Source of the DNA: Sphingomonas sp. HMP6
GTDB lineage: Bacteria; Pseudomonadota; Alphaproteobacteria; Sphingomonadales; Sphingomonadaceae
Reading direction: 5' to 3'
Length of the DNA: 64,000 nucleotides
NCBI RefSeq assembly: GCF_013374095.1
Contig: NZ_AP022672.1
Span: 2,107,501-2,171,500 of the forward strand
Shown here: positions 8,888-17,163 of the stretch, one piece after another
Position numbering within the stretch: position 1 is the first letter of the stretch
How the letters are laid out: each line of letters starts with the position of its first letter
The notes under the pieces: model-generated
The model's database searches: none
What the model saw: only the letters and a program-made list of their open reading frames with translations
Told to the model about the DNA's origin: nothing
Position numbers and translations under genes: made by a program

Positions 8888-10864
8888 TCATGGCCGATCT
8901 GCGGGCGCGTTGGCAAGGGCACCGAGTGCAGACTTGAGCGGCCCAAGCCATGGATCGAAGTGCCGCCACTGGTCGAGCCCGTCGCGAAAAATCGGGCGAC
9001 GGACCTGTTCCGAACTGGGCGTGCGCACCGCCCGATCATTGTCAAAAAAGCGCAGGCACGCGGGTTCGAACGTCAGCCCGACATGGTCGAGCAAGCGGCG
9101 CACTTCGTCCTCGGGCGCATCGACCAGCGACTCGTACGAAACACGGTGGACACGCCCCGGCAGCACCGCGTCGAAATGCGCCATCAGCGCGATATAGTCG
9201 GCATAATAGCGCCCGAGGTCGGTCAGATCGTAGCTATACCCCTGCCCCGCCGCGAAGCCCTGTTTGAACAACGATACGCAGCAGGCCAGCGGATTCCGCC
9301 GAACATCGATAATCTGCGCGTTGGGAAGGGTCAGGTGTATCAAGCCGATGTGCAGGAAATTGCCGGGAAATTTATCGACGAAATGCGGACGATCGGTGCT
9401 CCGGCGGGGACCGGTCCGTTCCAGATAAGCCCGCCCGAGCTCGGCAAAAGCGCCAAGCGCCACTTCCGCCAGCGATTGCGGATAGCCCCCCTGCCCCCGC
9501 ACCTGCGCGGCGAGCGTGGTGATGTCGGGCAATTCGGACAGGCCCTCGACCCGGCTGTGGCTGGCAAGAATGTGTTCGACCAGCGTCGAACCCGATCGCG
9601 GCATCCCGAGCACGAAGATCGGATCACGCGCGGGACATCCTACGGCAGCGCGATCGGCGAAGAAGGCCGGGCGATAGGTCGCGATGCTGCGTTGCACGAA
9701 GGCGGAATGCGCGGCGGCATCGTAGGGCGTGGCGGCACGGCGGGCGGCGTTGGCTGCGGTATATTGGCCAAAGGCCGGTCCGTAGTCGGCGGCATCCTCC
9801 AACGCCTTACCCAGCGCGAAATGCAGATAGCCGCGGCCGTCGGTGCCGAGCGCGGCATTTTCGAGCAACGCCCGCATCGCCGCGACGTCCTCAGTCGCAA
9901 AGCGCCAGGTCTTGAGATTGGCAAGACTCCAATAGGCCTCGCCGAAATGCGGCTCGATGTCGATCGCGCGGCGATAGGCGGCCACCGCATCGCTTTGACG
10001 CGCAATGCTACGCAGCGCATGTCCGTATGCGTGCCACAAGCGGGCATCGTCGGGCATCACCGTGAGCGCCGCCGCGAATGCCTCCACCGCTTCGCGCTCG
10101 CGGCCCAAGTTCATCAGGATGCTGGCATGGAGCGCCCGTACCGGCCCCGCCGCCGCATTGGCCGTCAAAATCGGTGCCACCTCCGCCAACGCCTCGGCAA
10201 AGCGTTCCAGCCGCAGGAGCATTATCGCGCGGTGGAAGCGGGCCGGAGCGTAATCTGGTGCCGCCGCGACGGCCCGCGCGAGCAGACCCTCCGCCGCCGC
10301 ATCGCACCCGCTTCGCACGGCAACATCGGCGAGCAGGCGCAGCGCCGCCGGATCGTTGAAGTCCAGCCCAAACCGCGCGCGCAAAGCGTCGCTGGTGGCA
10401 GTGCCCGGCGCATCGACCCACGCCAGCACGGCCGCCACCAGCGCCGCATCGCCGACACTGCCCGGCAGCAATCGCGCCTGCGCCGCCGCCGCCCGCGCCG
10501 GATCGGCCAAGCCATTGAGATCGCCCAGGGCATGCCAGGCGAGCGACGCGCGCGGATTGGCGGCGGTTGCGCGCTCCAACGCCGCTATCGCTTCGTCCGA
10601 GCGCCCCAGCATCGCCAGCGCCATGCCCTGCTCATAGTGCAGCCCCCACGCGCCGGGCCGTTCGGCCGCGAGCGGGTCGAGAATTTCGAGCGCGCCAGCC
10701 ACTTCCCCACTCCGCCGCAGCGCCGCCCCGAGCAGAAATCGCACCTCCAGCGATGGCGGTAACGTGCGCGCCAGCTTTGCCGCCGCGCGCGGATCGACCC
10801 CGAGCAGCGCCTTGGCTTGCCCGATCCGGGTCGCCACATCGCGCTGATCGTCGGGCCGCGTCAT
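8888..10864 (-). CDS. TPR-repeat sulfotransferase
   Basis: A 658-residue two-domain protein. Residues ~1-400 are tandem tetratricopeptide helices (for example the YEQGMALAMLGRSDEAIAAL and YGHALRSIARQSDAVAAYRR units). Residues ~415-640 form a sulfotransferase domain. It has the PAPS 5'-phosphosulfate loop VLGMPRSGSTLVEHILASHS and a 3'-phosphate-type segment VRRNPLACCVSLFKQGF. No signal peptide is visible, so it should act in the cytosol. This architecture is widespread in sphingomonads and its acceptor is not known. It is divergent from the CocE hydrolase (117-base shared upstream region) and upstream of the TonB receptor, so the three may form one uptake and processing locus. Confidence 0.9.
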   Translation of the reverse strand: MTRPDDQRDVATRIGQAKALLGVDPRAAAKLARTLPPSLEVRFLLGAALRRSGEVAGALEILDPLAAERPGAWGLHYEQGMALAMLGRSDEAIAALERATAANPRASLAWHALGDLNGLADPARAAAAQARLLPGSVGDAALVAAVLAWVDAPGTATSDALRARFGLDFNDPAALRLLADVAVRSGCDAAAEGLLARAVAAAPDYAPARFHRAIMLLRLERFAEALAEVAPILTANAAAGPVRALHASILMNLGREREAVEAFAAALTVMPDDARLWHAYGHALRSIARQSDAVAAYRRAIDIEPHFGEAYWSLANLKTWRFATEDVAAMRALLENAALGTDGRGYLHFALGKALEDAADYGPAFGQYTAANAARRAATPYDAAAHSAFVQRSIATYRPAFFADRAAVGCPARDPIFVLGMPRSGSTLVEHILASHSRVEGLSELPDITTLAAQVRGQGGYPQSLAEVALGAFAELGRAYLERTGPRRSTDRPHFVDKFPGNFLHIGLIHLTLPNAQIIDVRRNPLACCVSLFKQGFAAGQGYSYDLTDLGRYYADYIALMAHFDAVLPGRVHRVSYESLVDAPEDEVRRLLDHVGLTFEPACLRFFDNDRAVRTPSSEQVRRPIFRDGLDQWRHFDPWLGPLKSALGALANAPADRP

Positions 10865-10981
10865 ATCCTTCAGCCTCTATGCGGGCGGGGCGCGAAAATC
10901 TATCGTCGCGTCATGCCATGATATTGGCAGGATGCCGGGCGCCGTGCCCTTCTCGATCGGTTTGAGGGATAAGGGGATAGC

Positions 10982-13051
10982 ATGCCGGGGTCACGCCGCG
11001 ACTTTCTCGCCGCCACGCTCGGCGGCATTGCGCTAAGCGGCACTGCCGCGCGCGCCGCAACCACCAAAGCACCCTGGGCGCTCCCCCCAAAGGGCGCGGT
11101 CAAGCATCTCGAAATCGTGCGGATTAAAATGCGCGACGGGATCGAATTGTGCGGCCAGATCTGGCTCCCCGCCGATGCAGACATGCGGCCCGCCCCGGTC
11201 GTGCTTGAATACATCCCCTATCGCACGCGCGACGCATACTCCTCGCCCGACGGCTATTGGGGCGACACGCTGGCAAGCCACGGCATCGGCTTCGCGCGGA
11301 TCGACCTGCGCGGATCGGGCGATTCGGGCGGCTTGCTCCGCGACGAATATTTGGCGCAGGAGCAGGACGATGCGGTTGAGATCATCGCCTGGCTCGCCGC
11401 CCAGTCGTGGTCGAACGGATCGGTCGGCATGCGCGGCATATCCTGGGGTGGCTTCTCGACGCTGCAGACCGCGATGCGCAATCCGCCCGCGCTGAAGGCG
11501 ATCATGCCGATGGCCTGCTCCGACCGGCGCTTCACCGACGATGCGCATTTTGTCGGCGGGTGTCTGGGCCTCACCAATTTCAAATGGGGCGCGAATTTCA
11601 AGGGCGTGATGGCCGCACCGCCCGATCCCGCGGTGGCCGGCCCCGGCTGGGAGAAGATGTGGCGCGAGCGGCTCGACGCCTCGCCCCCGATCATCGCGCG
11701 CTGGACCGGGCATCAGCGTGAGGATGCCTATTGGCAGCACGGATCGCTGCACTTCGATTATGCCGCGATCCGCTGTCCGACCTATGTCGTTGGCGGTTGG
11801 GCCGATGCCTATGTCCATTCGGTGCCGCGCTTGCTCGAGCGGCTGAACTGCCCGCGCAAGGCGCTCGTGGGGCCGTGGGGCCACACCTATGCGTGGGTCG
11901 GCGGCCCCGGACCGGCGCTCGACTGGGCACATGAGGAGGTCCGCTGGTGGTCGCACTGGCTGCGCGGGACGGCGACCGGAATCATGGATGAGCCAATGCT
12001 GCGCTTCTACCTGCCCGACGCGACGCCCGCACAATCCGCACCGGGCGCGACGCCGGGCGCGTGGAGCGCCGAAACGGTGTGGCCGTCGGCTAACACCCAC
12101 CTGCAGCGGCTGCATTTGACCGATGCCGGTCTGTCGCCGCGACCGGGCCCCGGAAAGCAGCGCACGCATCGATCGAACAATGCGGTCGGCCTGGCGACAC
12201 CCGAATGGGTTCCGTTCGGCCAGGCCGAGATGCCGGGCGATCAGCGGCGCGACGACGCGCTGTCACTCTGCTACGACATGGCACCGCTGCCGGCCGATGT
12301 GGAACTCCTTGGCGTGCCCAGCGTGCGGTTGCGCGTCGCCGCCGACAAACCCGTTGCGCAGGTCGCGGTGCGGCTGTGCAAGGTGCTGCCCGACGGCACG
12401 TCATGGCGGCTGGCCTATGGCATCCTCAATCTAACGCACCGCGATGGCCACACCAGCCCCAAGCCGCTGTCGCCGGGCAAGATGGCCGACATCGCAATCG
12501 ATCTGGGCTTCGTCGCGCAGCGCCTGAAAGCCGGAGAGCGGCTGCGCATCGCCATTTCGGAAGGACTGTGGCCGCTCGTCTGGCCCTCGCCCGACAGCCC
12601 GACCCTGACACTCGACCCGAGCGCCAGCACGCTGTCATTGCCGGTGCGCACGCCGCCGCTGGTCGCCCCCGTCATGCCGATCGCCAGCGTCACCATTGCC
12701 CCCGAAAGGGGCGATGTCGTCGTGACGACCACCGATGATCATGGCCGCCTCAGCGTCGCGGGAACTTGGCCGGACAAAGCGCGCACCTGCGCCAACGGCA
12801 CGATCCTGTCGGGCTACGGTCCAAACACCGTCGCCACCATCACCGCGGGCGAGCCCAATAGCGGCTCCTGGTCGGGCACGCGCATCAGCCGGTATCGCCG
12901 TGGCGACTGGAATTGCGAACTCCGCATCGGCTTCACGGTGACCTCGACCGCACACGTCTTCAAGGTCAGCGAAGCATTGTCAGCGTATAGAGACGGCGTT
13001 GAAATCTTCCGGCGCGAAACGACCGACGCCGTGATGCGCGACTTGCTTTGA
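10982..13051 (+). CDS. Tat-exported CocE/NonD family hydrolase (peptidase S15-like)
   Basis: A 689-residue serine hydrolase of the X-Pro dipeptidyl-peptidase/cocaine-esterase group. The N-terminus SRRDFLAATLGG is a twin-arginine signal, so it should be exported folded to the periplasm. The nucleophile is Ser154 in GISWGG. GWADAYVHS and GPWGHTYAW supply the expected acidic and His regions of the triad. The C-terminal ~250 residues resemble the jelly-roll domain of the family (PLPADVELLGVPSVRLRV). Members cleave esters, amides or proline peptides; the substrate cannot be read from the sequence. It is divergent to the sulfotransferase/TonB receptor pair and probably coregulated with it. Confidence 0.92.
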   Translation: MPGSRRDFLAATLGGIALSGTAARAATTKAPWALPPKGAVKHLEIVRIKMRDGIELCGQIWLPADADMRPAPVVLEYIPYRTRDAYSSPDGYWGDTLASHGIGFARIDLRGSGDSGGLLRDEYLAQEQDDAVEIIAWLAAQSWSNGSVGMRGISWGGFSTLQTAMRNPPALKAIMPMACSDRRFTDDAHFVGGCLGLTNFKWGANFKGVMAAPPDPAVAGPGWEKMWRERLDASPPIIARWTGHQREDAYWQHGSLHFDYAAIRCPTYVVGGWADAYVHSVPRLLERLNCPRKALVGPWGHTYAWVGGPGPALDWAHEEVRWWSHWLRGTATGIMDEPMLRFYLPDATPAQSAPGATPGAWSAETVWPSANTHLQRLHLTDAGLSPRPGPGKQRTHRSNNAVGLATPEWVPFGQAEMPGDQRRDDALSLCYDMAPLPADVELLGVPSVRLRVAADKPVAQVAVRLCKVLPDGTSWRLAYGILNLTHRDGHTSPKPLSPGKMADIAIDLGFVAQRLKAGERLRIAISEGLWPLVWPSPDSPTLTLDPSASTLSLPVRTPPLVAPVMPIASVTIAPERGDVVVTTTDDHGRLSVAGTWPDKARTCANGTILSGYGPNTVATITAGEPNSGSWSGTRISRYRRGDWNCELRIGFTVTSTAHVFKVSEALSAYRDGVEIFRRETTDAVMRDLL

Positions 13052-13103
13052 ACGGTTTGCCGGCCACGTGACAGTGCGCGTCGCGGCTGTCGCCAGTGCG
13101 GCT

Positions 13104-13276
13104 TCATCCGTCCTCAGCCGCGATGAACGGGATCTTGCCGAGCGGCGAATCGTCGAGGAAGCCGGCCGTTCCCCTAGACCGACCGTCCGCTCGCGAAACG
13201 GGATCTGCGTCTCGCGCAGGATCGGCTCGAGCTTGTTGGAGGTATTGCGGATGCCGAACCGGCACAATGTGATCAT
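13104..13276 (-). pseudogene. Glutathione S-transferase remnant (N-terminal domain only, frameshifted)
   Basis: On the minus strand an ATG at 13276 opens a reading frame, MITLCRFGIRNTSNKLEPIL then RETQIPFRERTVGLGERP, a convincing GST thioredoxin-like start. It then loses frame at about 13160. The next frame continues as FLDDSPLGKIPFIAAEDG and stops at 13104. The joined pieces give the beta1-alpha1-beta2...SPLGKxP pattern of a GST N-terminal domain (Pro before beta3). The C-terminal helical domain is missing altogether. The fragment lies between the CocE gene and the LysR gene and is the only thing I can see in this 300-base gap. Confidence 0.75.
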
Positions 13277-13353
13277 CGACCCATCCCCGCATCTGTCCCG
13301 CATCACTGACACACTCGCGTGACGGATTTGCCGCGCTCCTGCGTGTGCGGCAG

Positions 13354-14259
13354 TTATGCCCCACGGCCCCTCAGGTCGCGTTGTTCGAAACGCGCACGGG
13401 CCGCGTCTATGAAAGCGCGGACATTGACCGAGGCGCGACGGCTTGCCTGATAGACGAGATGCACCGGCACTGCGGGCGGGGCGAAACCATCGAGGAGCGT
13501 CACAAGGCTTCCGGAACCGATCGCATCCATCGCCTGATAGGAGAGGACACGCGCAATCCCCACACCCTCGATTGCCGCTGCAATTGCCGCGTCGGCGGTG
13601 TTTGCGGCCAGCCGCGGCTCGATCCGGATGGCGGGCTTGCCGGTCGGGCCGAACCGCCATTCATGCCCGCGATCCAGTTCGGTGAACGCGATCAGCGCAT
13701 GATCGTGGAGCGCAGGGATGCTTGCGGGCGTGCCATGCGCGGCGAGATAGGCAGGACTCGCCACGAGGACCCTGCGCACCTCCGCGACCTTGAACGCGTG
13801 GAGCGAAGAATCCGACAAATCGCCGATGCGGACCGCGACGTCGATTCCCTCGTCGACCAGCCGCACAACACGATCGATCAGCGTCAGTTCGATCTTGAGT
13901 GCGGGGTGCTCGCACAGCAGCGCGGTCGCGATCGGCAGGATGTGGAGCCGCCCGAACGTGACCGGCGCAGTGATGACGAGGGTTCCTCCGGGCGTCGCGC
14001 CGGCGCCGCGCAGCGCCAGCGCGGCGTCGTCGAGATCAGCTAACGCCGCGCGACAGCGCTCCAGATAGGCTGCACCCTCGTCGGTCAGGCGCACAGAGCG
14101 CGTCGTGCGGCGCAGGAGCGCGGTGCCGAGGGATTGCTCAAGCGCCGCGATCGCCCGGCTTGCGGCGGTGGGCGAGATTCGCAGCCGCCGCGCCGCCTCG
14201 GCGAAACTAACCTGGTCGGCGACCGCCACAAAGGTCCGCAGCATATCCAGCCGATCCAT
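13354..14259 (-). CDS. LysR-family transcriptional regulator
   Basis: A 301-residue LysR-type regulator. Residues 1-60 form the winged HTH (MLRTFVAVADQVSFAEAARR, then SPTAASRAIAALEQSLGTAL), and the remainder is the periplasmic-binding-like effector domain. It resembles the group with ...GTLVITAPVTFGRLHI... found near oxidoreductase genes. It is divergent from the four-gene cluster starting at 14376 with a 116-base shared region holding an inverted repeat. That is the classic arrangement for a LysR regulator controlling its neighbour. The inducer is unknown. Confidence 0.93.
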   Translation of the reverse strand: MDRLDMLRTFVAVADQVSFAEAARRLRISPTAASRAIAALEQSLGTALLRRTTRSVRLTDEGAAYLERCRAALADLDDAALALRGAGATPGGTLVITAPVTFGRLHILPIATALLCEHPALKIELTLIDRVVRLVDEGIDVAVRIGDLSDSSLHAFKVAEVRRVLVASPAYLAAHGTPASIPALHDHALIAFTELDRGHEWRFGPTGKPAIRIEPRLAANTADAAIAAAIEGVGIARVLSYQAMDAIGSGSLVTLLDGFAPPAVPVHLVYQASRRASVNVRAFIDAARARFEQRDLRGRGA

Positions 14260-14281
14260 AATTATCCCGATCTACGCAAGA

Positions 14282-14309
14282 GTGATATGTCAAATGACCG
14301 GATTATCAC
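14282..14309. promoter_or_regulatory. Candidate LysR operator (GTGATA-N16-TATCAC)
   Basis: A perfect 6-base inverted repeat, GTGATA at 14282-14287 and TATCAC at 14304-14309, sits midway between the divergent LysR start (14259) and the AhpD-like start (14376). Its 28-base footprint with interrupted dyad symmetry fits a LysR recognition site. No clear sigma-70 boxes could be assigned. Confidence 0.45.
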
Positions 14310-14375
14310 GGGCTGGCAAATCGCGCATTCCTACTGTGCAGGCGGCATCCAGCGGCCCGCCCCGGAGAACGCGCC

Positions 14376-14921
14376 ATGTCCCGCCTGACCATCCCCACTC
14401 GTGAAGACGCCCCCGCAAAGTCGCAGCCGCTGCTCGCAGCCGTCGAAAAGCAGCTCGGGGTCGTCCCCAACCTTTTCCGCCTCGTCGGCACGAGCCCCGC
14501 CGCGCTCGAAGGCTATCTCGGACTGAACGGCGCGCTCGGCCACACGCTCGACGCCAAGACCCGTGAGCGGATCGCGCTGGCGATCGCCCAGGCCAATGGC
14601 TGCGATTATTGCCTGTCGGCGCACACCTATCTCGGGCTCAACCTCGCCAAAATCGACGACGCCGAGATCGCGCTCAACCGCGCCGGCCGTTCGGGCGACG
14701 CCAAGGCCGATGCTGCCGTCGTGTTCGCCCGCAAGGTGCTCGAAGCGCGCGGGCACGTCAGCGATGCCGACGTCGCCGCAGTCCGCCTTGCGGGCTTCAG
14801 CGAGGCGCAGGTGATCGAGATCGTCGCGAGCGTCGCGGTCAACGTGCTCACCAATTACATCAACAATGTCGCCGAAACCGACATCGACTTCCCCGTCGTC
14901 CAAGCCGCGCAAGCCGCCTGA
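14376..14921 (+). CDS. Carboxymuconolactone decarboxylase / AhpD-like protein
   Basis: A 181-residue all-helical protein of the CMD superfamily, peroxidase-related branch. The redox motif is in GCDYCLSAHTYLG (C-x-x-C-x-x-x-H), the AhpD-type active site used in thiol-dependent peroxide or electrophile reduction. The first ~60 residues (EKQLGVVPNLFRLVGTSPAAL) are the typical substrate-side helix pair of this branch. It is the first gene of a cluster divergent from the LysR regulator and likely its direct target. Likely role: detoxification or quinone/peroxide chemistry in the cytosol; the substrate is not known. Confidence 0.92.
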   Translation: MSRLTIPTREDAPAKSQPLLAAVEKQLGVVPNLFRLVGTSPAALEGYLGLNGALGHTLDAKTRERIALAIAQANGCDYCLSAHTYLGLNLAKIDDAEIALNRAGRSGDAKADAAVVFARKVLEARGHVSDADVAAVRLAGFSEAQVIEIVASVAVNVLTNYINNVAETDIDFPVVQAAQAA

Positions 14922-14989
14922 CGCCTCCCGCCGTCGGCGGGCTCGCCCCCCGCCCGCCGACACCCCCCCTTTTTGCCCGGAACCCAGTC

Positions 14990-15610
14990 ATGGCCAATGG
15001 CTTCCTCGACATTGCCACAACGCCCAGCGTGCGCGCCGCGCAGGCCGCGAACGGCAGCGCCGGGATGTATGACAAGGTGGGTCAGCACCGGCGATCGGAC
15101 CGGTTCACCCGGACCGAGGCGACGTTCATCGCCGCGCGCGACAGCTTCTACATGGCGAGCGTCTCCGAGCGTGGCTGGCCCTATGTTCAGCATCGCGGCG
15201 GACCGCCGGGGTTTCTCAAACTGATCGACGAGACGACGCTCGCCTTCCCCGATTTCCGCGGCAATCGGCAATATATCAGCCTTGGCAACATCGCGGATAA
15301 CGATCGGGTGTCGCTCATCATGGTCGATTATCCACACCGTCGGCGGCTCAAGCTCTACGCCCGGATCGAAGCGCGCGATCTCTCCGCCGATGCCGATCTC
15401 GCGGCGACGCTGGCGCTTCCTGATTATCGCGGCGTGGTCGAGCGCGCATTCCTGCTCCGGCTGGAGGCGTTCGACTGGAATTGCCCGCAGCACATCACGC
15501 CGCGCTTCTCGCAGGCTGAACTCGCTCCGGTGAGCGCGCGCCTTGCAGCGCTCGAAGCCGAAAACGCCGCACTTCGCGCCGCCCTCGCCGAAAAGGAACC
15601 GCCCGCATGA
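14990..15610 (+). CDS. Pyridoxamine 5'-phosphate oxidase-like flavoprotein
   Basis: A 206-residue protein starting at ATG 14990; the frame is open further left to 14609 but that part is antisense-free overlap with the previous gene and has no domain. The split-barrel FMN-binding fold is recognisable from [20 protein letters not shown], then [19 protein letters not shown], and [21 protein letters not shown] short C-terminal coiled segment ([20 protein letters not shown]) may mediate oligomerisation. This branch is not PdxH; its members are FMN- or F420-like flavoproteins of unclear substrate. The stop overlaps the next start as ATGA. Confidence 0.88.
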   Translation: MANGFLDIATTPSVRAAQAANGSAGMYDKVGQHRRSDRFTRTEATFIAARDSFYMASVSERGWPYVQHRGGPPGFLKLIDETTLAFPDFRGNRQYISLGNIADNDRVSLIMVDYPHRRRLKLYARIEARDLSADADLAATLALPDYRGVVERAFLLRLEAFDWNCPQHITPRFSQAELAPVSARLAALEAENAALRAALAEKEPPA

Positions 15611-16086
15611 CCGTCGCCGAAATCCCGCGCCCGCCGCTGCCCCCTTTCACACGCGAGACGGCGCTGCTCAAGGTCCGCGCGGCAGAGGACGCCTGGAACA
15701 GCCGCGATCCCGCGCGCGTCGCGCTTGCCTATACGGTCGACAGCGAATGGCGAAACCGCGACTCGTTCCTGGTCGGACGCGACGCGATCGTCGCGCTGCT
15801 CACCCTTAAATGGCGACACGAGGAGGAGTATCGCCTCGTCAAGGATCTGTGGGCGTTCACCGACAACCGGATCGCCGTCCGCTTCCAATATGAGTGCCGC
15901 ACCGCCGGGCAATGGTATCGCTGTTACGGCAACGAGCAGTGGGAGTTTGCCGAAAACGGGCTGATGCGCCGCCGCGAGGCTTCGGTGAACGACCTCGCGA
16001 TCGCCGAAGCCGACCGTCGGTTCCGCTGGGACGGCCCCGCACCGCGACCGGTGGGGGATCCCGGGTTAATCGGCGTAGGCGCGTGA
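15607..16086 (+). CDS. DUF1348 / NTF2-like protein
   Basis: A 159-residue protein with the cone-shaped NTF2-like fold, recognised from [20 protein letters not shown], then [20 protein letters not shown], and [20 protein letters not shown]. The Asp/Arg/Trp-rich pocket is typical of DUF1348. It is translationally coupled to the PNPOx-like gene (ATGA overlap at 15607-15610). No catalytic mechanism is established for this family; repeated linkage with flavin and AhpD-like genes suggests a shared detoxification or catabolic step, which is inference. Confidence 0.88.
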   Translation: MTVAEIPRPPLPPFTRETALLKVRAAEDAWNSRDPARVALAYTVDSEWRNRDSFLVGRDAIVALLTLKWRHEEEYRLVKDLWAFTDNRIAVRFQYECRTAGQWYRCYGNEQWEFAENGLMRRREASVNDLAIAEADRRFRWDGPAPRPVGDPGLIGVGA

Positions 16087-16218
16087 GCGCGATCCGCGTC
16101 GGGGCGCATGCTGCGGTGCCCGCGCTGCGCGAAACGCTGTCCACGATGGCGGCGCGACTCGTCGACGGCATCCCGCGCGTTGCCGCCATTGCCCAACCAC
16201 GCCAGAAAGGATTTTCAC

Positions 16219-16767
16219 ATGCTGCGTAAACTGATGATGCTCTCACCGCTCCTGCTGATCGCCGCCGCCGGCCCGCACGATGCGCCGCGTTACAACAAGG
16301 CGGGTGCGCTGATCATCCCGACCGATTACCGCGATTGGGTCTTCCTAAGTTCCGGCCTCAACATGAATTATGGCGTGGCCGCGCGCACCGGCGACGATGA
16401 CTTCGACAATGTCTTCGTCGATCCGGCGTCGTGGCGCGCCTTCAAGGCGACCGGGCACTGGCCCGAGGGGACGATTTTCGCAAAAGAAGGCCGGCTCGGC
16501 GTGACCACAGGCTCGATCAACCATTCGGGCCACTTTCAGGCGGGCGACAAGACCTATCTCGAACTCCATGTCCGCGACAAGCGCTTCTCCGGCGGCTGGG
16601 GCTTTTTCGAGGTGGACGGCGCCAAGCCCGCACGCGCGCTGCCGCAAACGGCAAGCTGTTATTCTTGCCACCAGCAGCATGGCGCGACGGAAACCACGTT
16701 CGTCCAATTCTATCCCACGGCCAAGCCGATCGCCGTCAGGACGGGCAATTTCGATGCGAGCCGCTAG
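16219..16767 (+). CDS. Cytochrome P460 family c-type haem protein
   Basis: A 182-residue exported protein from ATG 16219 (AAAGG nine bases upstream). A short signal peptide (MLRKLMMLSPLLLIAAAG) precedes the P460 domain. That domain shows PTDYRDWVFLSSGLNMNYG, a FAKEGRLGVTTGSINHSGHF segment, and a single c-type haem site CYSCHQQH near residue 153. Classical P460 oxidises hydroxylamine in nitrifiers; the common alphaproteobacterial homologues are of unknown role and may handle small nitrogen or peroxide species. It closes the LysR-controlled cluster and supplies its only periplasmic member. I did not identify the cross-linking Lys of the genuine P460 chromophore with certainty. Confidence 0.85.
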   Translation: MLRKLMMLSPLLLIAAAGPHDAPRYNKAGALIIPTDYRDWVFLSSGLNMNYGVAARTGDDDFDNVFVDPASWRAFKATGHWPEGTIFAKEGRLGVTTGSINHSGHFQAGDKTYLELHVRDKRFSGGWGFFEVDGAKPARALPQTASCYSCHQQHGATETTFVQFYPTAKPIAVRTGNFDASR

Positions 16768-17111
16768 GCTCGGCAAGACGGGGCAGATTCCCCGTCGCGG
16801 CGCCAAGCAAGCATGGCAGCCCTGACATAGGGCATGGTCACTGCCAGCACGTCAGAAGCGATCGAGGTGCGCAGTTGATGACCAGTGGCGGTTATCGCGC
16901 GAATATCCGCCTCGCGCCTGCTCGACGCAAGGATCCCCAGGATATTGGCGACTGCGTCCGACCCGATCTTCGTGCTGATGTCATACGGCGCGAACGGCGC
17001 GGCGAACGCGGCCAACAGTGCAAGCCCGACCGATAAGATCGAGAACAGCGCAGCCCTGAACCAAATTCGGCGAAACAGGAGACGCACGAGCCATTGCCAG
17101 CGCGAGGTCAT
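16764..17111 (-). pseudogene. Truncated DUF2254 membrane protein
   Basis: From ATG 17111 the first ~64 residues (WFRAALFSILSVGLALLAAF, then APYDISTKIGSDAVANILGI) match the start of DUF2254 inner-membrane proteins, which normally exceed 400 residues. After ASS the expected MLAVTTFS... continuation is replaced by unrelated residues, and the frame ends at 16764 with only 115 residues. The rest of the gene is absent, since cytochrome P460 ends at 16767 on the other strand. I read this as a remnant left by a deletion. It begins 53 bases after the transpeptidase stop on the same strand. Confidence 0.7.
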
Positions 17112-17163
17112 ACGCGCGCCTTCCGGCCGGAGCGAAGCAGTAGCAGGCGCGGAAGCACCGCGA

